Assembly (NCBI GenBank): GCA_019636735.1
Contig: JAHBWY010000005.1
Location: 92,117-156,116, forward strand
DNA length: 64,000 nucleotides
Reading direction: 5' to 3'
Source: Phycisphaeraceae bacterium
GTDB lineage: Bacteria > Planctomycetota > Phycisphaerae > Phycisphaerales > SM1A02
The notes under the pieces were generated by a model, which worked only from the letters and a program-made list of their open reading frames with translations, did not search any database and had not been told where the DNA came from. Position numbers and translations under genes: made by a program. Positions 16,722 through 26,004 of this stretch are shown here, in pieces (the first letter of the stretch is position 1; each line of letters opens with the position of its first letter).

Positions 16722-18821
16722 TCAGTTGAACTCTGAGGCCGCCTCGCGCAGCGCACGCTGCGTGGCCGCATCCTGAGAGCGCTCCGCAGCTCGAAGCAGC
16801 ATGCCACGGGCGAAGTCGCGGCTTCGAAGGCGAGCCACTGCCGGAGCAAGCCTCGTGAGATCAATATCCACGCGCATCGGTCGCGGGTTGTTCGCGAGAA
16901 GATCCACGAGGTCGACCGAGTCGATCGTCTGGAAGCGCGGGTTCACGAGCGCCCACAGCATGTCAAGCGCCTCGGTATCGGGGTCGGAGACGGCGCGGAG
17001 CGCATCGACGAAGCCGTCGAGGTCGCGATCTCGAAATAGTGGGCCGAGCGCCGCACGCGCAGCGCCTTCGCGTGCGCCCTTGGCGACCGCCACGCTCCAG
17101 AGCTTGATGGCGATGGCGTCATCGCCGAGCTTCGTGAGCTCGGTCAGGGCCGCCTTGAAGTTCTGAGGCGACGGCTGCTCCTGGCAGGCGCGCATGAGCG
17201 CCGTTGCCGTGGTGCGCAGCGACTCGAGCGTGCGACCTCCACCTGCGACCGTTGACGGCTCGACGGTGTCCGCTGGCAAGCGGCGGCGCACCGGCTGAAT
17301 CGGTGGCCCCGCCAACATCAGCGGATCCCCGATGGTCGCGACGCGCCACGGCGCCGCAAATGGGCCTTCCCAGTGGCGCGACGCGATCAGGAACGGCACC
17401 ATCGAGGCGATGCGCTCCATGACGACACTCGGCGGAATGAATGCAGGAAGGAAGGGCTCCTGCACCGAGCCGACATAGGCATAGACGCCCTGGTCGAGCC
17501 ACCTCGCACCGATGGTGTTCGCGAAGCTCGGGAACTGGAGGGAGAAGCTGTGCACCTTGTAGAGCACGAGCGGCCGGGCAAGGAGCGGAATGTCGACGGC
17601 CGTCCCCTGGTTGTCCGGCGAGGTTCGGCCGGGTAGCCCCAGGTCGAAGGAGTGCGGCAGACCGCTCGAATTGAGGAAGAGCACATCCATGTCGAAGCCC
17701 CCCATCGAACGACGGTGCCAGGCGCGAAGTGTCGCCTCGGGGCCGGTCAGTGGCTGCGACTTGTATCCCCCGCGCTCGAACCGCTCCTGAATGGACATGA
17801 CGCTGAAGGCCGCCATGTCACCGCCCTCGCCATAGGAGTTGATGAAGGTGAATCGCTCGCGCGACAGGAAGAGACTGCACATCGCCGCATAGGCGCTCCG
17901 CGCCGAGTCTCCCCAGATCACACCGCAGAAGGCATAGCGGCTTCCGTTGGGGTTGCGGCAGAGCACATCGGTGACGGCGAGGGGATCCTTCGGATCGGTC
18001 GGTGGAGCCCCCGGTGCACTGAAGCGCAGGCCGGGCGGAAGGTTCGGCGTGCACTTCGCGGCGATCGTGCGGCAGATCGTGCATGCGTCGAGCTGATCTC
18101 CCAGCGAGCCGAAGGAGAAGCGGCTCGCACGGAAGATGTCGGTGATCGCCGAGGCCATGCGGTCAAAGCGATCACCATCGAGCACATCGGACGGTTGGCC
18201 GAAGTTGCCGTCGAGGAATCCAAGCAACTGCCCACGGCCCGCCGCGAGGGCAACCGCCGCGGTCCACGCCGGATCTTCGGTCGAGGTGATGACGACACCC
18301 GCGGGAACAAGACCCACACGCGCGAATGCAGCAGCGGGCGTACTCTCGGCGCTCCCGCCCCAGGCGCGCGCCACCGCGCTCTCAAGCGCCTTGCGTCGCG
18401 AGGGAATGTCCTGCGGCAGCGGTGCCGCCCGATCGGTCCGCCGCTCAACCGACGCTGGTCGGAACGCACGAATGAAGAGCGGAGTCCAGCGATCATCCTC
18501 GATGAGCACCGGCCACTGCACGGTTGTTGACCAGCGGGCGATCTCGTCGAGATAGGTCGCCTCGTCGGGCACGAGTACGACGCGATCCATCACGGCGATC
18601 TTCTGTTCCACATCGGCCACGCGCAGACCGAGGCGCACAGGCCATGGAAGGTTGGCCATCGCCTGTCCACCATCGGCGGGCGGCGCCGCGGGGGCACCTC
18701 GACCCGGCGCCTGCGCAACGGCCATGGAGACCATCGCCACGAGCGCGCCCAGACACGCGGCGCCGATTCGGCCGTGAAGAGACAGACGGCCACGACGCCG
18801 TTCACATTCGCGTGAGATCAC
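16722..18821 (-). CDS. Secreted protein, possible caspase/gingipain-like fold, end of glp operon
   Basis: A 699-residue exported protein of uncertain function. I place the start at GTG 18821, because GTGA overlaps the glpF stop by 4 nt, arguing for translational coupling. A longer in-frame start at 18890 would lie inside glpF. The signal peptide is GRIGAACLGALVAMVSMAVA. The middle region has INSYGEGGDMAAFSV, and later HSFSLQFPSFANTIGARW and YAYVGSVQEPFLPAFIPP followed by VATIGDPLML. This 'YVGS..EPF ... GDPL' pattern recalls C25/caspase-like proteins of planctomycetes, but I see no certain catalytic Cys-His pair. The C-terminal 160 residues look like an Ala-rich helical repeat. Its place after glpF is unexplained. 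Confidence 0.65.
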   Translation of the reverse strand: MISRECERRRGRLSLHGRIGAACLGALVAMVSMAVAQAPGRGAPAAPPADGGQAMANLPWPVRLGLRVADVEQKIAVMDRVVLVPDEATYLDEIARWSTTVQWPVLIEDDRWTPLFIRAFRPASVERRTDRAAPLPQDIPSRRKALESAVARAWGGSAESTPAAAFARVGLVPAGVVITSTEDPAWTAAVALAAGRGQLLGFLDGNFGQPSDVLDGDRFDRMASAITDIFRASRFSFGSLGDQLDACTICRTIAAKCTPNLPPGLRFSAPGAPPTDPKDPLAVTDVLCRNPNGSRYAFCGVIWGDSARSAYAAMCSLFLSRERFTFINSYGEGGDMAAFSVMSIQERFERGGYKSQPLTGPEATLRAWHRRSMGGFDMDVLFLNSSGLPHSFDLGLPGRTSPDNQGTAVDIPLLARPLVLYKVHSFSLQFPSFANTIGARWLDQGVYAYVGSVQEPFLPAFIPPSVVMERIASMVPFLIASRHWEGPFAAPWRVATIGDPLMLAGPPIQPVRRRLPADTVEPSTVAGGGRTLESLRTTATALMRACQEQPSPQNFKAALTELTKLGDDAIAIKLWSVAVAKGAREGAARAALGPLFRDRDLDGFVDALRAVSDPDTEALDMLWALVNPRFQTIDSVDLVDLLANNPRPMRVDIDLTRLAPAVARLRSRDFARGMLLRAAERSQDAATQRALREAASEFN

Positions 18822-19597
18822 AATCCCACGACCTTTCCAACTCCCGCCGCCGCGAGACCCCCGATCGTGGGACCCACCAAGGGCACCCACGCATAGCCCC
18901 AGTCGCTGCTGCCCTTGCCGGGAATGGGCGCCAGTGCATGCACCAGTCGCGGTGCGAAGTCTCGAGCAGGGTTGATCGCGAAAGTGGTCGTTCCGCCAAG
19001 CCCGAGCGCCACCGCCCAGAAGAGCAGCGCCATCGGAATCGCTCCGATCGCGCCGAGCTCGATGTTCACCGCCGAGAGCGCCTGAATCGAACTCGGCGTC
19101 ACGCCCGCCGCCGGGGTGATGGCAGCCTCGCGAAACGCAAGCAATCCGAAGACGAAGATGAAGGTCGCCAGCGCCTCGCTGAAGCAGTTCGAGAGCGGAG
19201 CGCGAATCGCGGGCGAGGTCGCGAACGCCCCGAGTTTGCGCGAGGGGTCATCCGTTCGTCCCCAGTGGGGCAGGAAGAGCAGCCACGCGAGAATCGCACC
19301 GATCGTGGCGCCCGCGAACTGCCCGCCGAGGTAGACCCCGAGGCTCGAGGTGGGCAATCGCCCCATCTGCCAGAACCCGAGCGTGACGGCGGGGTTCAGG
19401 TGCGCACCGCTTGCCGGGGCGGCGACGGCCGCTCCGACGAAGAGCGCCATCGCCCAGCCCGTGGTCAACGCGATCCAGTTTCCGCCGGCGCCTCCGCCCT
19501 CACCTCGCGTGCGCGAAAGGAGCAGATTCGCGGCGACGGCGCTCCCGATCAGGACGAAGAGCGCCGTGCCGACGAGTTCGCCCATGAATGGGGTCAT
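18818..19597 (-). CDS. glpF: Glycerol facilitator GlpF (MIP family)
   Basis: A 259-residue major intrinsic protein with six membrane helices. Both pore half-helix motifs are present: HLNPAVTLGF and INPARDFAPR; the Asp after NPAR is typical of glycerol facilitators rather than strict aquaporins. It would let glycerol cross the inner membrane. It follows glpD by 9 nt and its stop overlaps the GTG of the secreted protein by 4 nt, so it is the third gene of a glpK-glpD-glpF operon. A polar/charged loop (HWGRTDDPSRK) sits between helices 3 and 4. Confidence 0.93.
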   Translation of the reverse strand: MTPFMGELVGTALFVLIGSAVAANLLLSRTRGEGGGAGGNWIALTTGWAMALFVGAAVAAPASGAHLNPAVTLGFWQMGRLPTSSLGVYLGGQFAGATIGAILAWLLFLPHWGRTDDPSRKLGAFATSPAIRAPLSNCFSEALATFIFVFGLLAFREAAITPAAGVTPSSIQALSAVNIELGAIGAIPMALLFWAVALGLGGTTTFAINPARDFAPRLVHALAPIPGKGSSDWGYAWVPLVGPTIGGLAAAGVGKVVGL

Positions 19598-19606
19598 GCG
19601 CGCAGT

Positions 19607-21262
19607 CTACTCCGCTGCTCCGGATGCTGAACGCGGCGCGCCGCGGCTTCGGTCGGAAGCCGCGAGGTAGCCGCGCGCCAGTTCAACGAACGCATTGACC
19701 TCATCGGCTACCCACGCGCGGCTGCGACCGAGTTCGCTCGCCATCACCTCGGCCACGCGCTCGGCGCACTCCATCGACGCCCGGGCATCGAGCAGGAGCG
19801 CCCGGGTGCGCCTGGCCAGCACATCCTCCACTCGAAGCGCCCACTCGTGACGCACCGCCCACACGGCGAGGCCGAGCGGATAGGGCAGCCGCGGCTCCAT
19901 CAACCTTCCCCACTCCGGGCGCTCGGCAAGACACGCCTGAACCGCCGCCTGTTCGGCACCGTAGGCGAGCGCCCACTCCTCTCCCGGCTCGCGCTGCCGG
20001 CGCCTCTCGACCTCCTCCCGGGCCAGCCATCCATGCAACTGAAGGGCGCGCGTGGAACTCGGCGGCGCGGTCAGACCATGTTCGCGCACGGCGCGATCAA
20101 CGGTCTCCTCGGCCATGCGCCGATAGGTGGTCCACTTGCCGCCGACGATGGTCACCATGCCGCCCGAGCCGACAAAGATCTCGTGATGCCGGCTGATCGA
20201 CTTCGTGGACTGCGCCTCGCTGCCGGCGTGCGCCGCATGCACCAATGGACGCTGCCCGGCGAAGACGCTCAACACATCGCTTCGCCCGGGATCTCGCTCG
20301 AGATAGCGGGCGGCATTCCTGAGAATGAACTCGATCTCCTCGTCGAGGGCGCGTGGCTCGATGGCCGGCTCGCGCATCGGCGTGTCAGTTGTGCCGACGA
20401 TGACACGACCGTGCCAGGGAATCACGAAGAGCACTCGACCATCGTCGGTGTGAGGGACCATGATGGCGCTCTCCCCGGGCTGAAAGTCGCGGGGCAGAAC
20501 AAGGTGCACGCCCTGCGCCGGCTCGATGACCGGCGCGACCGATGGGTCCTCCATTCGGCGCACGGAGTCGGCAAAGATGCCCGTGGCATTGACGACCGCT
20601 CGTGCACGGACATGAAGCGTGCGGCCACCGGGTTCATCGTGAACCACAACGCCGGCCACTCGACTGTCCGGTCCCCGCCAGAGTGAAGCGACCCGGCATC
20701 GAGTGGCGATGAGAGCGCCGTGCGCCGCCGCTGTTCTCGCCAGTGTCACGGCCATGCGAGCGTCATCGAACTGCCCGTCGTGATAGGCGACACCGCCAAG
20801 CAGGCCATCGCGCTGCACATTGGGAATGGCGGCGATCGTCTCCTCGCGGGTGAGGATCCGACTGGGCCCAAGGCTCAGCGACCCCGCGAGCGCGTCGTAC
20901 AACTTCAGCCCGGCGCCATAGAAGGGTGCCTCCCACCACGCATAGCGCGGCACCACGAAGCGCAGGTCGTGGACGAGGTGCGGCGCGTTCTGCGCCATCA
21001 GGCCGCGTTCATGGAGCGCCTCGCGCACCAGGCCGAGATCGAGCTGTTCAAGATAGCGCACCCCGCCGTGCACCAGCTTCGTGCTGCGACTGCTCGTCCC
21101 CTGCGCCAAGTCATGCGCTTCGACCAGTGCCGTCGAGAGACCTCGCGACGCGGCATCGACCGCCACACCGAGACCGGTCGCCCCGCCCCCGATGACCAGG
21201 AGATCGAAGTGCCGATCGCCAAGCGCATCGAGGACGGCTGTTCGTTGATCGAGCGCGGTCAC
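19607..21262 (-). CDS. glpD: FAD-dependent glycerol-3-phosphate dehydrogenase GlpD
   Basis: A 551-residue flavoprotein that oxidises glycerol 3-phosphate to dihydroxyacetone phosphate at the membrane and feeds the quinone pool. The FAD-binding start [19 protein letters not shown], the family signature [38 protein letters not shown] and [13 protein letters not shown] are clear. [20 protein letters not shown] is in the expected C-terminal region. Its ATG overlaps the glpK stop by 4 nt. It is the second gene of the glycerol operon. Confidence 0.95.
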   Translation of the reverse strand: MTALDQRTAVLDALGDRHFDLLVIGGGATGLGVAVDAASRGLSTALVEAHDLAQGTSSRSTKLVHGGVRYLEQLDLGLVREALHERGLMAQNAPHLVHDLRFVVPRYAWWEAPFYGAGLKLYDALAGSLSLGPSRILTREETIAAIPNVQRDGLLGGVAYHDGQFDDARMAVTLARTAAAHGALIATRCRVASLWRGPDSRVAGVVVHDEPGGRTLHVRARAVVNATGIFADSVRRMEDPSVAPVIEPAQGVHLVLPRDFQPGESAIMVPHTDDGRVLFVIPWHGRVIVGTTDTPMREPAIEPRALDEEIEFILRNAARYLERDPGRSDVLSVFAGQRPLVHAAHAGSEAQSTKSISRHHEIFVGSGGMVTIVGGKWTTYRRMAEETVDRAVREHGLTAPPSSTRALQLHGWLAREEVERRRQREPGEEWALAYGAEQAAVQACLAERPEWGRLMEPRLPYPLGLAVWAVRHEWALRVEDVLARRTRALLLDARASMECAERVAEVMASELGRSRAWVADEVNAFVELARGYLAASDRSRGAPRSASGAAE

Positions 21263-22767
21263 TCGCTCTCCTGCGGGGCCCAGCCCTTCGCTCGCTCGAT
21301 CGCGCGTCGCCAGACCGCCAGTCGAGCCTTCCGCGCCTCTCGTCCGATCGAGGGACTGAAACTCCGATCGACCCGACGATGCGACTCCATCGCGCGGTCT
21401 CCACGGAAGAGCCCGGCGCCGACCCCCGCGAGCAGCGCCGCTCCGCGCGCGGTCGTTTCGAGATCTTCGGGACGCGAGACGCGCACGCCAAGAAGATCCG
21501 CCTGAAACTGCATCAGGGCATCACTGGCGCTGGCCCCACCATCGACTCGAAGCTCCGCATCAGCTCGGCGGAGGTCGCGCACCATCGCCTCGTGCAGGTC
21601 GCTCACTTCGAAGGCAATCGCTTCCAGCGTCGCCCGCGCGAGGTGAGCGCGCGTGGTGCCGCGCGTGACACCGAGAATGGTGCCGCGCGCCCGGGAGTCC
21701 CACCATGGGGCGCCGAGGCCGGTGAAGGCGGGCACCACCACGACTCCGCCTGAATCGGGCACGCTCAGCGCGAGCGGGCCGACCTCGCTCGCGCGCTTGA
21801 TGATGCCGAGACCATCGCGAAGCCACTGGATGGCGCTGCCTCCCACGAAGACGCTTCCCTCGAGCGCATACTCGATCGGCCCGCGATCAATGCGCCACGC
21901 AACGGTCGACAGCAGGCGCGCCCGGCTGCGCACCACGCGCTCTCCGGTGTGCACCAGCAGGAAGCACCCCGTGCCATAGGTGCACTTCGACATGCCGGGC
22001 CGAATGCAGCGCTGTCCAAAGAGTGCCGCCTGCTGATCCCCCGCAATGCCCGTAATCGGCACGGCCGCACCGAGCAGGGAGCGCTCGGAGAGCGCCAGTT
22101 CCCCTGCGCTGGGGATGATCTCGGGCAGCACGGCCCGTGGAATGCGAAAGGTCTCGAGCAGTGACCCATCCCACGCGCCGCGCCGAATGTCGCACAGAAG
22201 CGTGCGCGAGGCGTTCGAGAGATCGGTCGCATGCACACGACCCGCGGTGAGGTTCCAGAGAAGCCAGCAGTCGATGGTGCCGACTGCAAGTTCCCCCCGC
22301 TGCGCGCGGGCCCGCGCTCCGCGCACATGGTCAAGAAGCCAGGCGATCTTCGTCGCCGAGAAGTAGGGATCAAGAAGCAGGCCCGTGCGCGTCGAGATCT
22401 CCTTCTCCGCCCCCGTTGCCCGTAGACGCTCGACCTCGTAGGAGGTCCGCCGATCCTGCCAGACGATGGCGTGCGCGAGGGGCCGTCCGCTCGCGCGCTC
22501 CCACAGCACCACGGTCTCGCGCTGGTTGGTGATGCCGATGCCCGCAAGATCACGGGCGCGGACTCCTGCCTTCCTCAGTGCCGCTCGCGCCGTTCGGAGC
22601 TGGCTCGTCCAGATCTCCTCCGCATCGTGCTCCACCCACCCGGGCTGCGGAAAGTGCTGCCGAAATGCCCGCTGCGCGACCCCCTTGATGCGACCCGTCG
22701 CGTCATAGACGATCGCCCGCGAACTGCTCGTGCCCTGATCGAGTGCAAGGAGATGGGTCGCGGGCAT
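21259..22767 (-). CDS. glpK: Glycerol kinase GlpK
   Basis: A 502-residue FGGY-family kinase that makes glycerol 3-phosphate from glycerol and ATP. The ATP-loop start [17 protein letters not shown], the substrate block [16 protein letters not shown] followed by [24 protein letters not shown] and [14 protein letters not shown] are all in place, as is the C-terminal [14 protein letters not shown]. It heads a minus-strand operon and overlaps glpD by 4 nt. There is no Shine-Dalgarno; TATCGT (22779-22784) lies 11 nt before the ATG, and an 8-nt inverted repeat sits just upstream of that box. Confidence 0.96.
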   Translation of the reverse strand: MPATHLLALDQGTSSSRAIVYDATGRIKGVAQRAFRQHFPQPGWVEHDAEEIWTSQLRTARAALRKAGVRARDLAGIGITNQRETVVLWERASGRPLAHAIVWQDRRTSYEVERLRATGAEKEISTRTGLLLDPYFSATKIAWLLDHVRGARARAQRGELAVGTIDCWLLWNLTAGRVHATDLSNASRTLLCDIRRGAWDGSLLETFRIPRAVLPEIIPSAGELALSERSLLGAAVPITGIAGDQQAALFGQRCIRPGMSKCTYGTGCFLLVHTGERVVRSRARLLSTVAWRIDRGPIEYALEGSVFVGGSAIQWLRDGLGIIKRASEVGPLALSVPDSGGVVVVPAFTGLGAPWWDSRARGTILGVTRGTTRAHLARATLEAIAFEVSDLHEAMVRDLRRADAELRVDGGASASDALMQFQADLLGVRVSRPEDLETTARGAALLAGVGAGLFRGDRAMESHRRVDRSFSPSIGREARKARLAVWRRAIERAKGWAPQESE

Positions 22768-22788
22768 GTCGAACGATCACGATACGGT

Positions 22789-22812
22789 CTCGGGCGCTCT
22801 GCCGCGCCCGAG
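22789..22812 (-). promoter_or_regulatory. Inverted repeat upstream of the glpK -10 box
   Basis: CTCGGGCG and CGCCCGAG form a perfect 8-nt inverted repeat with an 8-nt spacer. It lies immediately upstream of TATCGT (22779-22784), the probable glpK -10, so it covers the region where RNA polymerase or a repressor would bind. It is also downstream of the 844-residue gene and could be a hairpin terminator for it, but no T-run follows. Operator versus terminator cannot be settled here. Confidence 0.4.
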
Positions 22813-22856
22813 GCACCACCGGCCGGGTGCGAAGCGAGTCGGCGACCTTCCGACAC

Positions 22857-25391
22857 TCACCACGGCGACCGGCGTCCAGACTGGCCGGTTCGCGCCGGAT
22901 CCGTCAGGTTGCGGAAGTGGGCGAGCTGCTCGGGGGTAAGCACGGCTCGAAGGCGAGCTGCGGCGCGAGCATTGACCTCGTTGCGCTCGAACTTCATCCG
23001 CTCGATTCCGCGCTCACGATTCTGCAAGGCCATCCAGTACTCCTGGTTGTTACCTCGTGACTCTGGCATGGGTGCCGCCGTTGCCGCGAGAATGCCATCG
23101 CAGGCGATCTCGTAGGCCTCCTCGTATTCAAAGAGCGCCTCGACCACGGCCACGCGCTGGGCGTCGGTGAGGTCGGGCAGCTTCTCAACCTTGGCGAAGG
23201 TGTCATGCAGTGCCGCGGAGTCGTTGAACACACCCGGAAAGTGGGCTCGATCGCGAGTCCGGTCGAGGGCTCGCCCACGCGGCTCGGGAAGAGTTTCGAT
23301 GACCGCGTCGATGGCGGCCCGCTGAGTGGCCGAGCGAGCCTTGTTCGCCTCCCTCAGATTCGCGGTGACGCGCTCCATTCTTCGCTGGAACTCCACGCCG
23401 GCACGGGCCTGATCCTCCATGTTGAGGCTGCCGACGAAGATCTCCGCCTGCGCGACCTCCATCTCCCGAGCCGCATTCAGGTTCACCTCGAAGGCGCGCC
23501 GCGCGGCGGAGTCAAGAGGCTCGAGGTGGGCCTGAAGGACCTTGGTGATGATCGCTCGCTCGTCGGAGGCGGGTTTGAAATCCTCGAACAGGATGGCCAC
23601 CACATCCAGCGGCTGTTCGGCGTTTGGCGTGAACTCCATGGATCGAGCCTGGACGCGACCGAGCGTCCTCGTGGATCTTCCGGCCTGCTCCACCTTCACG
23701 CTCGGGGCATGTTCATCACCAACGATCGCCGCGAGGCTGCCGAAGAAGTCGCGATCGATTTCGTCACTCATCGAGATGATCTTCGGGATGAGCTCGAACG
23801 AGGCTCGCACCTTCTCAATCGACATGCGGGGCGATCCGTCGGAGAAGTCGTAGATCGAGCCGCGGAGTGCCATGAACTCCTGTTGAAGGGGCTGCACCTC
23901 CTCGGCGAAGCGAGCCATGTAATCGCCATGCAGAGTTTCGATCATCTGCTGCGTGGACGCATCGAGCGCGAGGTATCCCAGGAGCCGCTTGAGTTCCGCC
24001 ACCGAGTAGGGCCGGATTTCATTGCTCACGGAGTCGAGGGGGATCCCAACCTCCCACGACACGAATCGGGCCGGAGTGTCGTCGTCTCCTCCTTCATCGT
24101 CACTGGGCGCGACTTCGAGAAACATCCGTTCAGAGAGGTCCACCTCGACCTCGCCCATGCCACCGACCCCTCTCAGCTTCTCCGCTTCCTCTGGAGGAAG
24201 GTGCGAAAGGATCGACTGGATCGCCGACTCCACCACCTTTGCGCGAGCTTCGTTGTCTTGTCGCTGCCGCTCCGCCTCCTCCTGCCAGAGGTCAGGCGAG
24301 CCCATCTCTTCCGGATCGAACTGCCGCGCCATCATCTGCTTCATGGATGCATCGATCGCTGCCTCCGAAGCATCGAGCATTGAAACCACGCGCCGGACGG
24401 TGTCGGCCGTGATCCGATCGATGGCGTCCTTGGACTCATCGCTCACGCCCGGTCGCTCCTTCGCGCGGCGGGCGATGTTGATCAGTTGATCGGGGAATTG
24501 GCCTCCCAACTGTGGGACGCCCGCCATGAGCCAGCGTGGATGCACCTTGACAAGGGCGTCGAACGAAATCTGATCACGGATCTCCCGATAGGAGCGACGA
24601 TTGATCTCAGCAACGCGCGCACTCGACTCCGCCATGGCGGTGAAGATCTCCCTCATGAGATCCGCCGTCTGTCGGTACATCTCCATCGCCTTCTCGGGAT
24701 CTTGCTGAGCCTGAACGAGCGCATCACCCCACAGTCCCATCTTCTGAAGGCGATCCGTGAAGTCCAGGAGCAGGCGCTCCGTCTCGTCCGAACTTCGGCG
24801 AGCGACTCCCAGCAATCGGGACTCATGCTCCCGCAGGAGCGGGTCGATGCGCGCGAGCTCCTGTTCGTTGAGACCGGCGGTGTAGAAGAGGTCCCCGAGG
24901 TCTACACGGCCGCCGCCCCCCATCGCATTGCCGATCTCGGCGAGAAATCCGGATCGGAGCACCTGCGTTTCGCGGACCCATCGGACGCGCTCGACCGACG
25001 CACGCTGATCTTCGGGCAGCGCTTGGGCGACCTCGGTGAGAAAGGCGGCATCGAGAGTGTTGATGCGCCCGCGGAGCGAACTGTACCGTCGCATCCACGC
25101 GCCCATGTCGCCGCCCGTCATGAATGGTGGCGGCTGCTTCTCGAAGGCATCGAGATCGGAGTCCTGGAGCTTTCGGAACTCCGCCATGTAGCGGTCATGC
25201 GCGGCGTGAATCTCCTCGCGCGCCTCGGGTGATGGCCGCACATAGCGCCCGAGCGATCGCTCCAGCGCCTCGGTGGACATGGGTGGAGCGAATCCCTGTC
25301 CCTGCGCCATGGCCTTCGGTGCCGGCATCAGAAGCGCAGCCAACACCGCGACCAGCGTCACCACGGTCATCCGCACACGAGTCATTTCCAT
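22857..25391 (-). CDS. Large secreted helical protein of unknown function
   Basis: I do not recognise the function. The product is 844 residues, starting at MEMTRVRMTVVTLV; AGGAG lies 6 nt upstream, which settles the start. A signal peptide covers residues 1-30 (LVAVLAALLMPAPKAMA). The mature protein is almost entirely charged amphipathic helix, with two halves of similar style separated around residues 440-460 by an acidic stretch (APSDDEGGDDDTPA). Near the end LRAVLTPEQLAHFRNL resembles the LTxxQ repeat of Spy/CpxP-type periplasmic proteins, and LPEDQRASVERV and LTDAQRVAVVEA are similar. A periplasmic chaperone-like or surface-layer role is possible. It follows the DinB-family gene by 35 nt on the same strand. 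Confidence 0.75.
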   Translation of the reverse strand: MEMTRVRMTVVTLVAVLAALLMPAPKAMAQGQGFAPPMSTEALERSLGRYVRPSPEAREEIHAAHDRYMAEFRKLQDSDLDAFEKQPPPFMTGGDMGAWMRRYSSLRGRINTLDAAFLTEVAQALPEDQRASVERVRWVRETQVLRSGFLAEIGNAMGGGGRVDLGDLFYTAGLNEQELARIDPLLREHESRLLGVARRSSDETERLLLDFTDRLQKMGLWGDALVQAQQDPEKAMEMYRQTADLMREIFTAMAESSARVAEINRRSYREIRDQISFDALVKVHPRWLMAGVPQLGGQFPDQLINIARRAKERPGVSDESKDAIDRITADTVRRVVSMLDASEAAIDASMKQMMARQFDPEEMGSPDLWQEEAERQRQDNEARAKVVESAIQSILSHLPPEEAEKLRGVGGMGEVEVDLSERMFLEVAPSDDEGGDDDTPARFVSWEVGIPLDSVSNEIRPYSVAELKRLLGYLALDASTQQMIETLHGDYMARFAEEVQPLQQEFMALRGSIYDFSDGSPRMSIEKVRASFELIPKIISMSDEIDRDFFGSLAAIVGDEHAPSVKVEQAGRSTRTLGRVQARSMEFTPNAEQPLDVVAILFEDFKPASDERAIITKVLQAHLEPLDSAARRAFEVNLNAAREMEVAQAEIFVGSLNMEDQARAGVEFQRRMERVTANLREANKARSATQRAAIDAVIETLPEPRGRALDRTRDRAHFPGVFNDSAALHDTFAKVEKLPDLTDAQRVAVVEALFEYEEAYEIACDGILAATAAPMPESRGNNQEYWMALQNRERGIERMKFERNEVNARAAARLRAVLTPEQLAHFRNLTDPARTGQSGRRSPW

Positions 25392-25426
25392 GTCGAGCTC
25401 CTTTGGGGGCACTGCCCCTCTGCGTA

Positions 25427-25942
25427 TCACATCGCCGAGCCGAGGCCGATCAAGCGCCGCCAAGTGCTGATCTGGCCCAGATGCATCATGTGGTGAGGTC
25501 CCACGAGGAAGATCACCGCAGCTCCGATCGTGGGCATGAGTTCCTTCATCCGACCCTCCATTGGGTTCTCCGTGAAGAATCGTTCATCGGGAACTCCGGG
25601 GAGCACATCGGCGACGACGGCCCAGCGGGTCTCGAAGCGCCGAACGATCTCCTCCTTGGGGAGATTCGACGGGCCTTCGACACAGGGGGTTCCCGCCTTG
25701 TACGCCTCAACGAAGCGCTGATCGGGCGCCGCGAGGTCGGCGCGACCGATGAGCTCCAGCGTGCGCTCCGCATAGATGGCCAGGTGTCCGAGACACCACG
25801 CCGGGTGATTGATGTTCTTGGCAGGAAGATGAGCGAACTTCTCCGCGGGAATGTCACGCACGAGCTGCTGGGCGTACCCGAGAGACATCCGTAGCGAAGG
25901 AACGATCAACGAGGCGAGGCGGGGTTGCGTGGCGGTGGTCAC
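25427..25942 (-). CDS. DinB-family (DinB-like) putative metal-dependent protein
   Basis: A 171-residue protein with the four-helix DinB/YfiT-like layout. Histidines in the expected places are in CLGHLAIYAERTLEL and GPHHMMHLGQISTWRR, which would bind a divalent metal. Members are often thiol-dependent transferases or damage-induced proteins; the substrate is unknown. The start is GTG 25942, with AAGGAG 8 nt upstream. Longer frames upstream overlap the ThiF-family gene and look like shadow coding. It lies between the ThiF-type gene and the 844-residue secreted protein, all on the minus strand with short gaps. Confidence 0.8.
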   Translation of the reverse strand: MTTATQPRLASLIVPSLRMSLGYAQQLVRDIPAEKFAHLPAKNINHPAWCLGHLAIYAERTLELIGRADLAAPDQRFVEAYKAGTPCVEGPSNLPKEEIVRRFETRWAVVADVLPGVPDERFFTENPMEGRMKELMPTIGAAVIFLVGPHHMMHLGQISTWRRLIGLGSAM

Positions 25943-26004
25943 CGAGAGTTCTCCTTGAAGCGAAGATGGTACCGGCAGGCTCCCACAGGACGCGGTGTGC
26001 CCCA

